Shown: positions 9,108 through 17,932 of the stretch, piece after piece | How positions within the stretch are numbered: the stretch's first letter is position 1 | Layout of the letters: each line of letters begins with the position of its first letter | Source of the DNA: Mailhella massiliensis | Lineage (GTDB): Bacteria; Desulfobacterota; Desulfovibrionia; Desulfovibrionales; Desulfovibrionaceae | Length of the DNA stretch: 64,000 nucleotides | Reading direction: 5' to 3' | Assembly: GCF_900155525.1 (NCBI RefSeq) | Contig: NZ_LT706952.1 | Coordinates: 67,217-131,216, forward strand | The notes under the pieces: generated by a model | What the model was told of the DNA's origin: nothing | The model's input: only the letters and a program-made list of their open reading frames with translations | The model's database searches: none | Made by a program: the position numbers and the translations under genes

Positions 9108-9380
9108 GTGCGTAACTCCACTTTTACCGCTCAGTTTCGCCGTGATCTGAGAAAGGTGGAACATCGCGGCTACGATATGCAAAAGCTGAAAACGATAATC
9201 ATGCTTTTGCTTAATGAGGAACCACTGCCTAAGCATTGTCGTGACCATGCCCTCAAAGGAGAGTGGAAACCATACCGGGAGTTGCATATAGAACCGGATT
9301 GGCTTCTTGTGTATAAAGTAAGCGAGAATGAGTGCGTTTTTTATCGTACCGGCACCCATGCCGATCTTTTTTCGCTGTAA
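9108..9380 (+). CDS. YafQ-family mRNA interferase toxin
   Basis: A 90-aa RelE-superfamily toxin starting at GTG directly after the antitoxin stop. The YafQ catalytic residues are present in order: His47 and Gly51 (DHALKGEW), His60, Asp64 and Trp65 (LHIEPDW) and His84 near the C-terminus (TGTHADLF). YafQ cuts translated mRNA on the ribosome. With DinJ-like antitoxin upstream this is a complete type II addiction module. The toxin ends 18 bp from the convergent end of the icmX-like gene. Confidence 0.9.
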   Translation: MRNSTFTAQFRRDLRKVEHRGYDMQKLKTIIMLLLNEEPLPKHCRDHALKGEWKPYRELHIEPDWLLVYKVSENECVFYRTGTHADLFSL

Positions 9381-9398
9381 CAGGCGCATGGCGGTCTC

Positions 9399-10499
9399 CT
9401 ATTGCTGTGCGCCGACCATGCGGGCATAAAGGTCGTCCATGTCCCTGCCGGTGGTTCCTTCCATGCGGGAAAGGAAGTCCAGCGCCGCAATGACGGTCAG
9501 GCGGTCCATAAGCTCCATGTTTTTTCGGGCAAGCTCCATCTGAAAAGCCTGCATGACCGCCATTTCCCGCAACAGTCCGGCATCCGTGGCCGTGGCTATC
9601 TGGGCAAACCAGTTGGGGTTGCCCACGCGCATCTGTGAGAGCAGTTTGTAAAGCCCGGCTTCCGAAAGTTTTCCGTCCACAATGCCGGGAGGAGTGCCGC
9701 TTCCTCCCGCTTCCGACCACTGATTCTGTGCCCATTCGGTCACGTCTTCCGGCAATGTGGGAGCGTGCAGCACGACATGGTGGTTGAGCGCTTCGGTAAC
9801 GGCGGCCAGACGTTCTTCATGAACCTTCCTTGCCGCTGCGTAGGTCTGCCCCGCCGGAGTTTCTTTCTGTGCGTCCGTGACCATGGGAAGCGGACGGGGA
9901 TTGGCCAGTGTCTTGATGGATTCATGCGCCTGCGCCACCTGGTCTTCCGTAAGCGTGCTTTGGAGCGGAAAGAGCGCATCCAGACTTTCGGGTTCGGAAG
10001 GCTGGTCGTCGGCCAGAATACGGTGCAGAAATTCCACCGGCTTTGCGCCGGGTGTGTTGGCATAGGCGAACTGTTTTTCCCTCATGGTCGCATGAATTTC
10101 CTGCCCTGCCTGTGCGCCGAGCTGTATTCCCGCGCCCAGCGAGGTTGCGCCGCAAAGCCCTGAAGGCTGGGCCGCAGTGCCGTACAGATCTTCGGTTTTC
10201 ATGGCTTCGCCTGCGACGGCCTGCCCCTTGATGGCGGCGACATTGCTTTCCTTGAGCGCGACCAGCGCCCGGACGACCGTTGCCGTTTCGCTTTTGATGG
10301 TACCGATGATATTCTGTGCGGCCAGCAGAATTTCCGAACGGATGGCCTGGGCTTCCGCAGCGGTATAGGCGTTGACGGCCTGAATCGTTTCAGATTTGGC
10401 CGCTGAAATCATGGCGTTGATGGAACCGCAGCCGCAGCCAGCGGCCCAGACCTGGACCGGAAACAGAACAAGCGCCAGGGTAAAAAAGAGCTTTTTCAT
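9399..10499 (-). CDS. Exported IcmX/TraW-like T4BSS protein (tentative)
   Basis: A 366-aa protein with a cleavable signal peptide (MKKLFFTLALVLFPVQVWAA) followed by a small Cys-rich patch (GCGCGS) and a long helical, Ala/Gln/Glu-rich body. Its start overlaps the dotO stop (ATGA), and dotA lies beyond the inserted toxin-antitoxin pair. In IncI plasmids traU, traW, traX and traY follow in that order, and TraW corresponds to IcmX, a periplasmic protein. Position and export signal support that reading; I do not see a decisive motif. Confidence 0.6.
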   Translation of the reverse strand: MKKLFFTLALVLFPVQVWAAGCGCGSINAMISAAKSETIQAVNAYTAAEAQAIRSEILLAAQNIIGTIKSETATVVRALVALKESNVAAIKGQAVAGEAMKTEDLYGTAAQPSGLCGATSLGAGIQLGAQAGQEIHATMREKQFAYANTPGAKPVEFLHRILADDQPSEPESLDALFPLQSTLTEDQVAQAHESIKTLANPRPLPMVTDAQKETPAGQTYAAARKVHEERLAAVTEALNHHVVLHAPTLPEDVTEWAQNQWSEAGGSGTPPGIVDGKLSEAGLYKLLSQMRVGNPNWFAQIATATDAGLLREMAVMQAFQMELARKNMELMDRLTVIAALDFLSRMEGTTGRDMDDLYARMVGAQQ

Positions 10500-13474
10500 T
10501 GTTCCTCCGCCAGTTCATTGGCAATTTCCAAAATGACGTTGACGACTTCATCGTCGGAATCGCTCCTGTCCTCCACCTGCCGTCTGCGTCGTTCCACTTC
10601 GGCCTTGGCCGAACCTCCGGGAAAACGTCGAGCCAGTCTGCGCAAGGCCTCGGATGGTCCCAGCCTTTGATAAAGGTGATTGCGGATAGTCACGTCTTCC
10701 GTGGTGGTGCTGAAGGCCCAGAGAGACTGGCCGCCTATGGTCAGGCTGAGGACAAGCTGCGACATGCCCGAACCTGTGCGGAACAGGGCTACGAGATTGG
10801 AGCCTGACTTGCCGGGCTTTCCCAGACGGGAAAGGGCATGACGGCAGGCCCCGTTCAGACCGAAGCGGAGACTTAGATTCTCAATGCTCTTTTCCGTGCC
10901 GGACCCCAGAATGACGACCGTGGTGGCCAGTTCGTCTGTGATGATTTTGGGAATATCGTCGATGGATTGCGTATAGAGACCGATGGAAAGGTTCCATTTG
11001 CGGCTTTCACGGGCCATGGTGGTCATATCCGCCTGCAACTGGCCGGAAACCGAGGTGTTTTTGGTGACGCGATGCGCTTCGTCGTAGCAAAGCCTTTTAG
11101 GGTCCTCCCGAATCGCCTCGATTCGCCCGGCATGATAGTCCCGGTAGGCTTCGGGCATGAGCTGCACATCCGCAGGCATCAGGAAGAAGCGTGAACCGAG
11201 GACGTGCCGGGCCAGCATATACATGACGGCGGACTGACGATCCGCCGTGGAACCGCCGCGCGGAGCCACTTCATCAAGGTCAAGGCTGACGATCTGAGCG
11301 TCGCCGAGGTCGAATTGCGTGGGTTCCTTCAGGATGACATAGGCGTCGATGGCATCCAGAAGGGAACGCCAGACATTGAGGATGAGATTTTCGTCATAGG
11401 TGTTCTGGATGCCTTTGTTCTGCCTGATTTGCGAGCCGACATCCGCCAGCAGAGGCACGGCGTAGCGCTGGGCCTGCAACGCCTCATGGACATAGCCCCG
11501 TTCAAAAAGGGCATCGACCACTTCCCACCAGGACGTGGAAGCGTCCCGACGTATGCCTTCTTCCGTGATGAGGGCGTGCAGCTTCGGAAGCACGTTCGGC
11601 TGGTAAAGCCGGGGGTGATGGTTGTCGGAGAGTTCCTCATAGGCGAGATCAACCGCTCTGCCTATGAGTCCGGGAACACCGTCGGCCGGAGCCGTGACAT
11701 CCAGAGGGGTGGCCAGCAAAGACAGCAGATTGACCAGAAATGCCTTGTGAGACGGCAGAGGTTTTCTGTTGCCGAGCGGCGTATCAAAGGGATTAATGGC
11801 ATAGTCCGGCGTCATTCTGAGCCTGTGATAGGCCGCGAGATGTTTGCGGCCTTCAGGCAGATTTTCCTTCAGCAACGTTATCAGCCCGGAGCTGGACGGA
11901 CCGACATCCACGATGGATAGCCACGGCAGCCGGGACAGCCCGCTCTGAGTGACGAATGCAAAGTTGAAGGCATTGAGAAAAACGGACTTGCCGCCGCCCA
12001 TCGGGGCAACGCCGAGGTCTATCCAGGCGGCCTGTTCCGAAGAGTTGGCCGCATACGGCATGATTTTACCGTCCTGGGTTCGGAACAGCAGGCTTCCTTC
12101 CCGCCACGGCGACGCCGGACGCAGCGGCAACATGCCAAGAGCGTCCTGCAAGGGCGCGGCGGTGACGGGAGCCGGACTTGCGGGCATCATGGCGGGAAGC
12201 GTCGCGGTAAAACCGAGAAGCGGGTCGCCTGTGGCTTCGGAAATATCCGCCGTTCCCCATCCCTGAACGGTTTTGGAAAGTTCCGCGACGCGCCGTCGGA
12301 GCAGCAGATGGGCTTCCTGCTCGGAATCCGTTACGCTGGCCCAGGTGCAGAAGCAGATGCGGAACCGGATGCAGCATATACCTTCAAGGTCCAGCTCTTT
12401 CAGGGCATCGACGGCCTTATTGAACTTTTTGTTGTCCGAAGAGCTGAAGGCCAGGATGGCCGCGAGCAGGGGCCGGAGACCCATGTTCAGGCCTCCGTCT
12501 TCCAGCAGAAAGGAAATGCGGTACGGCAGTCGTTCATCACGCTTGGCAAGTACCCTGAAAAGTTCTTGAAACGGTTTCGGCGTCTGGGGCATGAGCGTCA
12601 TGATGAGCGGCCCGAATATTCTGTCGCCGATGCGTATGGCGTTACGGGAAATCAGTTCTCCCTCACGGGGCCAGAGCTGTGTCTTGAAATCCGGGTACAG
12701 CATGTTATGCAGCCTGTCCGCCCTGCTTGTGTCGGGGTCAGGCAGACGCAACGGCAAGGGATCGCCGGGTATGAGAGGCCGCCAGTCCCGACCGGTCATT
12801 TCCGGGGAAATGCACAAGCGGATGTCACGCAGAGCCTCATGGGCCGAAAGGGGATGCACCAGCAGGTCAACCTGACGGAAAGCGTCCATCACGCCGGTCA
12901 GAAAACCGTTATGGGCGTCATGCAGCGCAGCTACGGCGCGGGATACCTGCTGACAGCCCGGAATCGTCGGCACCTTGGACATGGCGGCATGGCGTTCCTT
13001 CAGGGCTGTTTTCCGCAGGGAATCCGGCAGAACGGCGGGCCTTGTCCAAAGAACGAGCCAGCAGGTTTCCAGAGCGCAGTAGCGTTGCAGCGTGGCTCCC
13101 CAGTCATCCAGCAGCGGGCCGATATGAAGGCCCAGATTCTGTGCCGTCAGCCGGGAAGGACGCAGAAGTTCGGTAATTCGGGAAGCGCTGCTTTCCGGGT
13201 CGTACTCAAAAACGACCTGAAGCAGGTGCCCCGGCTTGGAAAAGGAAGACTGGAATTTTTCCGTCAGACCGGAAACAATGCTCCCGTATTCTTCTACGCC
13301 CACATGCTTCAGGGAACCCTCAAGACGCAGAAGACTCACGAGACTTCCGTCGTCCGCCACCAGAACGTCGTCATCAACCGTTTCCAGTCGGCAGTAACCG
13401 TACACCGGTCCGGCGAAGACTTCAGAGATGGCGCGTATGCCGCAGTCTATGCCATTGACAAGTTTATCCAGCAT
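10496..13474 (-). CDS. dotO: DotO/IcmB (TraU) ATPase of the T4BSS
   Basis: 992 aa from ATG at 13472-13474. A longer in-frame reading to 13864 is rejected because it runs through dotI and this ATG forms a TGATG junction with the dotI stop. Walker A variant APMGGGKS is at about residues 490-498, and further ATPase segments follow (YDEAHRVTKN, IVDVGPSSSG). DotO is the VirB4-like cytoplasmic ATPase that assembles on the inner-membrane complex (TraU in IncI). Size agrees with Legionella DotO (about 1009 aa). It is coupled to dotI upstream and to the icmX-like gene downstream. Confidence 0.93.
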   Translation of the reverse strand: MLDKLVNGIDCGIRAISEVFAGPVYGYCRLETVDDDVLVADDGSLVSLLRLEGSLKHVGVEEYGSIVSGLTEKFQSSFSKPGHLLQVVFEYDPESSASRITELLRPSRLTAQNLGLHIGPLLDDWGATLQRYCALETCWLVLWTRPAVLPDSLRKTALKERHAAMSKVPTIPGCQQVSRAVAALHDAHNGFLTGVMDAFRQVDLLVHPLSAHEALRDIRLCISPEMTGRDWRPLIPGDPLPLRLPDPDTSRADRLHNMLYPDFKTQLWPREGELISRNAIRIGDRIFGPLIMTLMPQTPKPFQELFRVLAKRDERLPYRISFLLEDGGLNMGLRPLLAAILAFSSSDNKKFNKAVDALKELDLEGICCIRFRICFCTWASVTDSEQEAHLLLRRRVAELSKTVQGWGTADISEATGDPLLGFTATLPAMMPASPAPVTAAPLQDALGMLPLRPASPWREGSLLFRTQDGKIMPYAANSSEQAAWIDLGVAPMGGGKSVFLNAFNFAFVTQSGLSRLPWLSIVDVGPSSSGLITLLKENLPEGRKHLAAYHRLRMTPDYAINPFDTPLGNRKPLPSHKAFLVNLLSLLATPLDVTAPADGVPGLIGRAVDLAYEELSDNHHPRLYQPNVLPKLHALITEEGIRRDASTSWWEVVDALFERGYVHEALQAQRYAVPLLADVGSQIRQNKGIQNTYDENLILNVWRSLLDAIDAYVILKEPTQFDLGDAQIVSLDLDEVAPRGGSTADRQSAVMYMLARHVLGSRFFLMPADVQLMPEAYRDYHAGRIEAIREDPKRLCYDEAHRVTKNTSVSGQLQADMTTMARESRKWNLSIGLYTQSIDDIPKIITDELATTVVILGSGTEKSIENLSLRFGLNGACRHALSRLGKPGKSGSNLVALFRTGSGMSQLVLSLTIGGQSLWAFSTTTEDVTIRNHLYQRLGPSEALRRLARRFPGGSAKAEVERRRRQVEDRSDSDDEVVNVILEIANELAEEQ

Positions 13475-14184
13475 CAGGATTCCCTCTTCAGAACGACCTG
13501 TTGAATCACCACCCCGCGCGGGGTGGTGGCCGTGGAGGCACGGCAGACAAGAACAGTGGCGATAAGACGCTGGGTGCTTTCCACCCCCTGGCTTGATTCG
13601 TAGGAAACGATCAGGGGAAACTCGATGCGCCATGTGGCCTTCCCGCTGACCAGCCCGGAGGCGATGATGACCGGGGCACCGGTGGCAACGGATGAGGCGG
13701 AAAGCCGTTTTTCCTGAATCATGTTCAGAATCCCGGAACTTTCCAGAGAGGAAAGGAAGGATTTGAACGTGTCGTCGTCGAAATTCGGTCTGACGGCTTC
13801 GAGTTTTTCGCGCCACTCCAGAAAGTTGAGCGACATGGCCCCGGTAATGGTGTCCGACACCCACGTCAGCAGCCCGCTCTGGGTAAGCAGCGGCTGGTCG
13901 AGAGGAACCAGAGGCGCGAGGCGCAAATCAGGCGTGGCGGCGAAATATCGGGGTTTCGGCTGATTCAGCAGAAGCAGCGCAATGACGGCCAGGCTGACCA
14001 TCAGCGCCAGGCTCAGTCCCAGCGCCAGTTTCATGGCGCGATGAAACTGGGTTCTGTACCAGCCGAGACCTCCGATAACGGCAGACGCGTCCGGGGCCGG
14101 AGACGAGGCATGAGGTTCCATGCTCAGAGCCTGCCCCGGAGCTTCCGGCAGGGAAGATGTTTCCTTTTTTTTGAACATGCTCAT
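13474..14184 (-). CDS. dotI: DotI/IcmL (TraM) inner-membrane protein
   Basis: A 236-aa bitopic protein: a cytoplasmic, Pro/Ser-rich N-terminus (1-48), one membrane segment (about 52-73, LALGLSLALMVSLAVIALLLL) and a periplasmic VirB8-like domain (about 85-236, with LNFLEWREKL and NFDDDTFKSF). DotI/IcmL and TraM share this layout. The gene lies 18 bp downstream of the severed 3' end of icmD, so its normal transcription from the upstream operon is broken by the inserted element unless a promoter inside that element substitutes. Confidence 0.9.
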   Translation of the reverse strand: MSMFKKKETSSLPEAPGQALSMEPHASSPAPDASAVIGGLGWYRTQFHRAMKLALGLSLALMVSLAVIALLLLNQPKPRYFAATPDLRLAPLVPLDQPLLTQSGLLTWVSDTITGAMSLNFLEWREKLEAVRPNFDDDTFKSFLSSLESSGILNMIQEKRLSASSVATGAPVIIASGLVSGKATWRIEFPLIVSYESSQGVESTQRLIATVLVCRASTATTPRGVVIQQVVLKRES

Positions 14185-14202
14185 GCCTCGTCTCCTTTGA
14201 GG

Positions 14203-14370
14203 TTACAGGCCGAGATCACTCATGCCGGAGGTCTGATCGGCTCCGAAAAGCGTGGCCGAGCCGGAACCGAGGGTTTCTCCCAGACCGAGCAGCACGGCTC
14301 CGACCAGAATCTTGATAAGGCCGCCGGGATAGGTCGATTCGCCCTGGCGCTTTGTGGCCTTGTACATGTC
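14203..14370 (-). pseudogene. icmD: icmD 3' fragment, severed by element insertion
   Basis: This encodes the C-terminal part of an IcmD/TraR-like protein: after DMYKATKRQG comes one hydrophobic segment (GGLIKILVGAVLLGLGETL) and an ATLFGAD motif like the SATLFG end of Legionella IcmD. The fragment is open from the att core at 14360-14370. Spliced to the fragment at 22351-22583 across the shared core it gives an uninterrupted protein of about 129 aa, close to Legionella IcmD (about 132 aa). A 63-codon ORF starting inside the element (ATG near 14394) could still express this part with an altered N-terminus. Confidence 0.82.
14356..14370. repeat. Left attachment site of the element inside icmD
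   Basis: GGCCTTGTACATGTC here matches GGCTTTGTACATGTC at 22347-22361 (14 of 15 bases; an 11-bp identical core TTGTACATGTC). On the icmD coding strand the core encodes Asp-Met-Tyr-Lys in both copies, so precise excision restores the reading frame. The direct repeats mark the boundaries of the 8-kb element whose integrase lies at the other end. Confidence 0.85.
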
Positions 14371-14429
14371 AATGGATTTTGAAATGCAATCCATTGATAT
14401 ATTGTGAAGAAAAATATTTTTATAAAAAA

Positions 14430-14462
14430 ATACCCCGGCAATTACCCCAAAAGGAATGGGAT
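14430..14462. repeat. Candidate integrase arm-type site, left end
   Basis: A segment with two TACCCC units and a TGGGATAT tail, 60-100 bp inside the left att core. It resembles, in the same orientation, the segment at 22214-22247 near the right att core (TACCCC, GG, TACCCCAAAA, ATGGG in the same order). Paired short repeats inside both ends of a tyrosine-integrase element are typical of arm-type binding sites. Binding is inferred. Confidence 0.5.
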
Positions 14463-14652
14463 ATTACCGGGCGTTGCTGGATTGCTTTGGACACGACTCG
14501 GGCTGGGGGAGAGCGTAGGCAAGGGGAAAGGCCACAAATATTGCGCCATCAATGAAACAGACAATCAGCCGTTTCGCATGGTTACACTCTGGTTTATGTG
14601 TCGGCGCGGCGCAAACGGAAAAGGAGATGCCTAAATAGTGTCGTCAAATTAG

Positions 14653-14799
14653 GATGAGAAAAAGATCGAATACGGCATAAGGATTGAGTTTGACACGGAC
14701 ATGATCCATGTGACAGAAGTAGGCATGGAGGGCGGCTTCAACGGCCGGTTCGGTGCCGGAGCGCGTTTCAGCGGCGATTACGCTAATACGGGTGATTAA
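14653..14799 (+). pseudogene. Short ORF remnant upstream of the methyltransferase
   Basis: A 48-codon open stretch (from after TAG at 14650-14652 to TAA at 14797-14799) with protein-like composition, reading KIEYGIRIEFDTD at its start and GAGARFSGDY near its end. It has no good start; the only internal ATGs would give about 32 aa or fewer. It ends 16 bp before the methyltransferase ATG. It may be the tail of a gene lost on insertion or a leader peptide. I do not recognise it. Confidence 0.25.
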
Positions 14800-14815
14800 G
14801 GGATAGAGAAAGAAG

Positions 14816-16060
14816 ATGACACAAAATGAAATACAGGACAGGAAATCAAGGGTTGAAAGGACAGGTATAAAATGCCTAAGTTTCTTTTCTGGGGCGCTTG
14901 GACTGGATCTTGGCCTAGAAAAAGCTGGGATTCATCCGCTTCTTGCCTGTGAGGTTGATCGACGTTGCCGCGAGACGATAACCGCCAACAGGCCGGAAAT
15001 CGGGCTGATAGGTGACATACGGGATTACACGGCTTCCGAAATAATGGAAATGGCTGGCTTGCGAGCTGGAGATGAGGTTGATCTGATTGCCGGTGGCCCG
15101 CCCTGCCAGGCGTTCAGCACGGCAGGCAAAAGGCGTGGATTTGAGGACGAACGCGGAAATGTGTTCCTGCGCTACATAGATATAATTGAGGAAATACGCC
15201 CAAAATTCGCCGTCATTGAGAACGTTCGTGGCATTCTTTCCGCCCCGCTTGAGCATATTCCTTGGAAGGATCGCGGCGACAGGAAACTGGGCAAACGCAA
15301 CATGAAAGGCGGTGCACTTGCCTATATCCTTGAAAGGCTGGGAAAGGCAGGGTACGGCGTCACCTTCAACCTTTACAACTCGGCCAATTTCGGTTCGCCG
15401 GAGATACGCGAGCGGGTCATTTTCATCTGCTCAAGAGACGGACGCAAAGCGCCTTGGCTCGTGCCCACTCATTCCGAGCACGGTGAGCACGGGCTGCCGC
15501 GCTGGAAAACCCTCCGCGACGCCATAGGCGATCTGAAGGAAGAAGAGCAGACGTATGCGAGCTTCCCCGAAAAGCGGCTCCGCTGGTACAGAATGCTGAA
15601 AGAGGGGCAGAATTGGCGCAACCTCCCCGAGAACCTTCAAAAGGAGGCGCTCGGCAAGTCCTACGAGGCTGGCGGTGGAAAGACCGGTTTTCTGCGCAGA
15701 CTTGCATGGGAAAAGCCTTCGCCGACACTTGTCACTTTTCCAGCCATGCCCGCGACCGACCTTGCTCATCCAGAAAAGGACAGGCCGCTCAGCATACAGG
15801 AATACAAGCGCATACAGGAATTCCCCGATGAATGGATTCTCTGCGGATCGCTATCCGACCAGTACAGGCAGATTGGAAACGCCGTCCCCATTAGCCTTGG
15901 CCGGGCTGTTGGGAGCTTGATCATGTCCCTGCTCAATAACCTTCCCATACAGGAATACGAGGGATTTAAATATTCGCGCTATCTCAACACGACCGACAGA
16001 CAACTTGTACAAAAGCGTTCGGTTGCTGTCCAGCTTACTTTTTCAGGTGAGGCAATATGA
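14816..16060 (+). CDS. Type II DNA (cytosine-5) methyltransferase
   Basis: A 414-aa m5C methyltransferase with motif I ([16 protein letters not shown], residues 23-38), motif IV with catalytic Cys97 (GGPPCQAFS), motif VI ENV, motif VIII (EIRERV) and motif X (RQIGNAVP). It methylates cytosine C5 in a short DNA site to protect from the partner endonuclease encoded convergently at 16490-17167. The stop overlaps the EVE-like gene start (ATGA). Local GC and codon use are lower than in the conjugation genes, which suits a separately acquired cassette. The recognition site cannot be read directly; the partner suggests a SinI-like specificity. Confidence 0.93.
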   Translation: MTQNEIQDRKSRVERTGIKCLSFFSGALGLDLGLEKAGIHPLLACEVDRRCRETITANRPEIGLIGDIRDYTASEIMEMAGLRAGDEVDLIAGGPPCQAFSTAGKRRGFEDERGNVFLRYIDIIEEIRPKFAVIENVRGILSAPLEHIPWKDRGDRKLGKRNMKGGALAYILERLGKAGYGVTFNLYNSANFGSPEIRERVIFICSRDGRKAPWLVPTHSEHGEHGLPRWKTLRDAIGDLKEEEQTYASFPEKRLRWYRMLKEGQNWRNLPENLQKEALGKSYEAGGGKTGFLRRLAWEKPSPTLVTFPAMPATDLAHPEKDRPLSIQEYKRIQEFPDEWILCGSLSDQYRQIGNAVPISLGRAVGSLIMSLLNNLPIQEYEGFKYSRYLNTTDRQLVQKRSVAVQLTFSGEAI

Positions 16061-16521
16061 ACTATTATCTCCTTATAGTAAATGACTGCTGGGATGACAG
16101 AGGAAATAAAATATCAGCGAAAAATGTCGCCCAGCACAGGCTTTCACGAGGATTGTGGAACATATATTCAAACACACCCCACAAGAAGCTCATAAAGGCG
16201 GGCGACTCGGTTATAATCTATCTGGCTGGCACTTCCGAAGGCGGAAGAGCCTTTCTCGCAACGGCGAAAGTACAGGGCATTACAAGCGATCCCAAATCCC
16301 TTTCAGGGCTGTACGGCGAGCCGCCTATCTCCGCACTTATGCTGGAAGATATAGCCGTGTTTCCTGAAAGTCCGAAAATAGCCGATATCAAGGATGAGCT
16401 TGAGTTCGTCCCGAAAAACAACCCAAAATGGGGCTGTGTTATGCAGAGGGGGGCAAAAATCATAAGCAAAAAGGATTACGAACGCATCGTCACTGCCGGA
16501 AATTTTGCTGTATCCAGCTGA
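16057..16521 (+). CDS. EVE-like (PUA-fold) protein linked to the restriction-modification system
   Basis: A 154-aa protein with an EVE-domain pattern: YYLLIVND at the start, a LSRGLW segment, then [12 protein letters not shown] and [10 protein letters not shown] strands. EVE domains read modified bases such as methylated cytosine and are found beside or fused to restriction enzymes. It is translationally coupled to the C5 methyltransferase (ATGA overlap) and its end overlaps the endonuclease gene tail by 32 bp on the opposite strand. A role in sensing the methylated product or assisting restriction is inference. Confidence 0.7.
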   Translation: MNYYLLIVNDCWDDRGNKISAKNVAQHRLSRGLWNIYSNTPHKKLIKAGDSVIIYLAGTSEGGRAFLATAKVQGITSDPKSLSGLYGEPPISALMLEDIAVFPESPKIADIKDELEFVPKNNPKWGCVMQRGAKIISKKDYERIVTAGNFAVSS

Positions 16522-17167
16522 CAATGTAATTCCTAAACCCTTCCTCCGACAGCCTTGTCCGTAGTGCTGCGTCCGGAAAGGACTCCCAGTTCGTCCTGCC
16601 GTTGTTCGCGTACACCCTGAACCATTTCCTTATATCGGTTCCAAGGCGTACTCTCGAGGATGACGAATTTTCCGAGTTGCTCCGGTTCTTTACCTGCAAA
16701 AGCTCCCACTTGCCCTGTCCCGTCGGCTTTATGAAGTCAACCGCCCTAATTATGGCTCCGCTGCACCACGCCCAGCCAATCTGCTCGGCTTGCCACGCTA
16801 TATAGGATTCAAGTATCCACCCAATAAAATTCTCCGCACCCATCGCCTCCATGTGATAGCGGATGGCCTCGTCAAGTCTGTCCGGAGGCACGGAATAGGC
16901 CGCTTCAAGCACATCCCTTATTCGCTCGTCCGGTATAGTTCTTGGTATAACCGGCCCGTTGCTCTGCCTTCCGTTGAAAAAGCTCTGAGCGTGTTTCATA
17001 AGAAATTCCGCAGTTATGCGTTCCGGAATCCGGGATGACTGCATACCGGGATTCTGGAAAAGAAACTCCGCCACCACCCCGTAAGCCTGCGCGATGGACG
17101 GATAGGCGGGGTACAGCTGGTTCATTATGTCACGTCCCACATCGAAAGCACTTGTATTGTTTTGCAT
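16490..17167 (-). CDS. Type II restriction endonuclease, possibly SinI family
   Basis: A 225-aa protein encoded convergently to the methyltransferase and EVE-like genes. A PD-(D/E)xK-type core is visible at about residues 140-170: an Asp in RAVDFIKP, then GKWELLQVKNR where QxK stands for (D/E)xK. Size and N-terminal pattern (YPSIAQAYGVVAEFL) resemble SinI-type endonucleases, which cut GGWCC, but I cannot confirm that site. Its identity as the restriction partner is supported by position and by the lysine-containing catalytic strand. Its 3' end overlaps the EVE gene by 32 bp. Confidence 0.7.
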   Translation of the reverse strand: MQNNTSAFDVGRDIMNQLYPAYPSIAQAYGVVAEFLFQNPGMQSSRIPERITAEFLMKHAQSFFNGRQSNGPVIPRTIPDERIRDVLEAAYSVPPDRLDEAIRYHMEAMGAENFIGWILESYIAWQAEQIGWAWCSGAIIRAVDFIKPTGQGKWELLQVKNRSNSENSSSSRVRLGTDIRKWFRVYANNGRTNWESFPDAALRTRLSEEGFRNYIVSWIQQNFRQ

Positions 17168-17273
17168 GTATCGACCTCTTTCCTACGAAGACTACATAAA
17201 AGTTGCATCATGGTCCATGGCACGGAAGGATCCATTTCTGTTTGGTTAGGAAATTAAATTCAACCTGCTGAAG

Positions 17274-17870
17274 TCATATGGATTTCCCGGTTTTTGTCGT
17301 GGTGGATTCAGAAGTTTCTAGGGAAATCGAACCGAGCAGGCTAACTTGGATGAGTTGACAAAGCTGCTGGATGGAGAGTCGGATACGGCTCAGAAATTTT
17401 TGGTAAGCGAGGAGCAAATAGACCGTCAGGGCCGTGTAGATTTGAATCAGCACGGCATTTTCCGTGTTCCCGGCAAAAGACCTGATTCGCGGGTTTTGCT
17501 TGATTTCCCTGAAGAATATCTCAATTTGCCTGCGATCTTTGTAAATCTCGGCGATAGTCCTGGGCGCAAGACGGAAGTGATTGGTCAGAAATTCGTAACG
17601 TCTGCCGCTTTCCGGATTTCGATAGCCTATCCTGCGTAGGCTGATCCCTTCCCCCTTGTGGCTGACCACGATGACATGCCCAGGCGTTATGCCATCCCTG
17701 CGACTGACCGGACGCCGCACCAATAGCCTGTGAACAGCGTCTCGTTTCAGTCGGGTCACAAAGAAAACGCCTTGCACCCCAAGGATGCGGAAACGGAATA
17801 GTTGATACACCCCTTGTCAAAAATCGCGATGGAGCTTTTGGGGAGTTCCACTTTCAGCCCCAATGGTAAA
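17274..17870 (-). pseudogene. IS4-type transposase remnant, frameshifted
   Basis: The longest frame (17274-17810) gives a C-terminal transposase piece with the IS4 signature Y-(2)-R-(3)-E-(6)-K in IYKDRRQIEIFFREIK, followed by conserved TENAVLIQIYTALTVYLLLAYQKFL. Upstream the coding continues in a different frame (VELPKSSIAIFDKGCINYS, from about 17865), so a frameshift near 17805 breaks the gene, and the N-terminal half is missing. No clear terminal inverted repeats were found. It is a decayed insertion sequence lying between the endonuclease and the relaxase. Confidence 0.75.
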
Positions 17871-17932
17871 AGCGACTCCCGACGCTGGACAGCAATGAAC
17901 TGCCCCAAACAAAGCAACAGATTCCGGGAAAC

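Noticed and set aside
13475-13864. N-terminal extension of DotO
   Set aside because: It lies within dotI in another frame; the TGATG junction at 13474 marks the real start.
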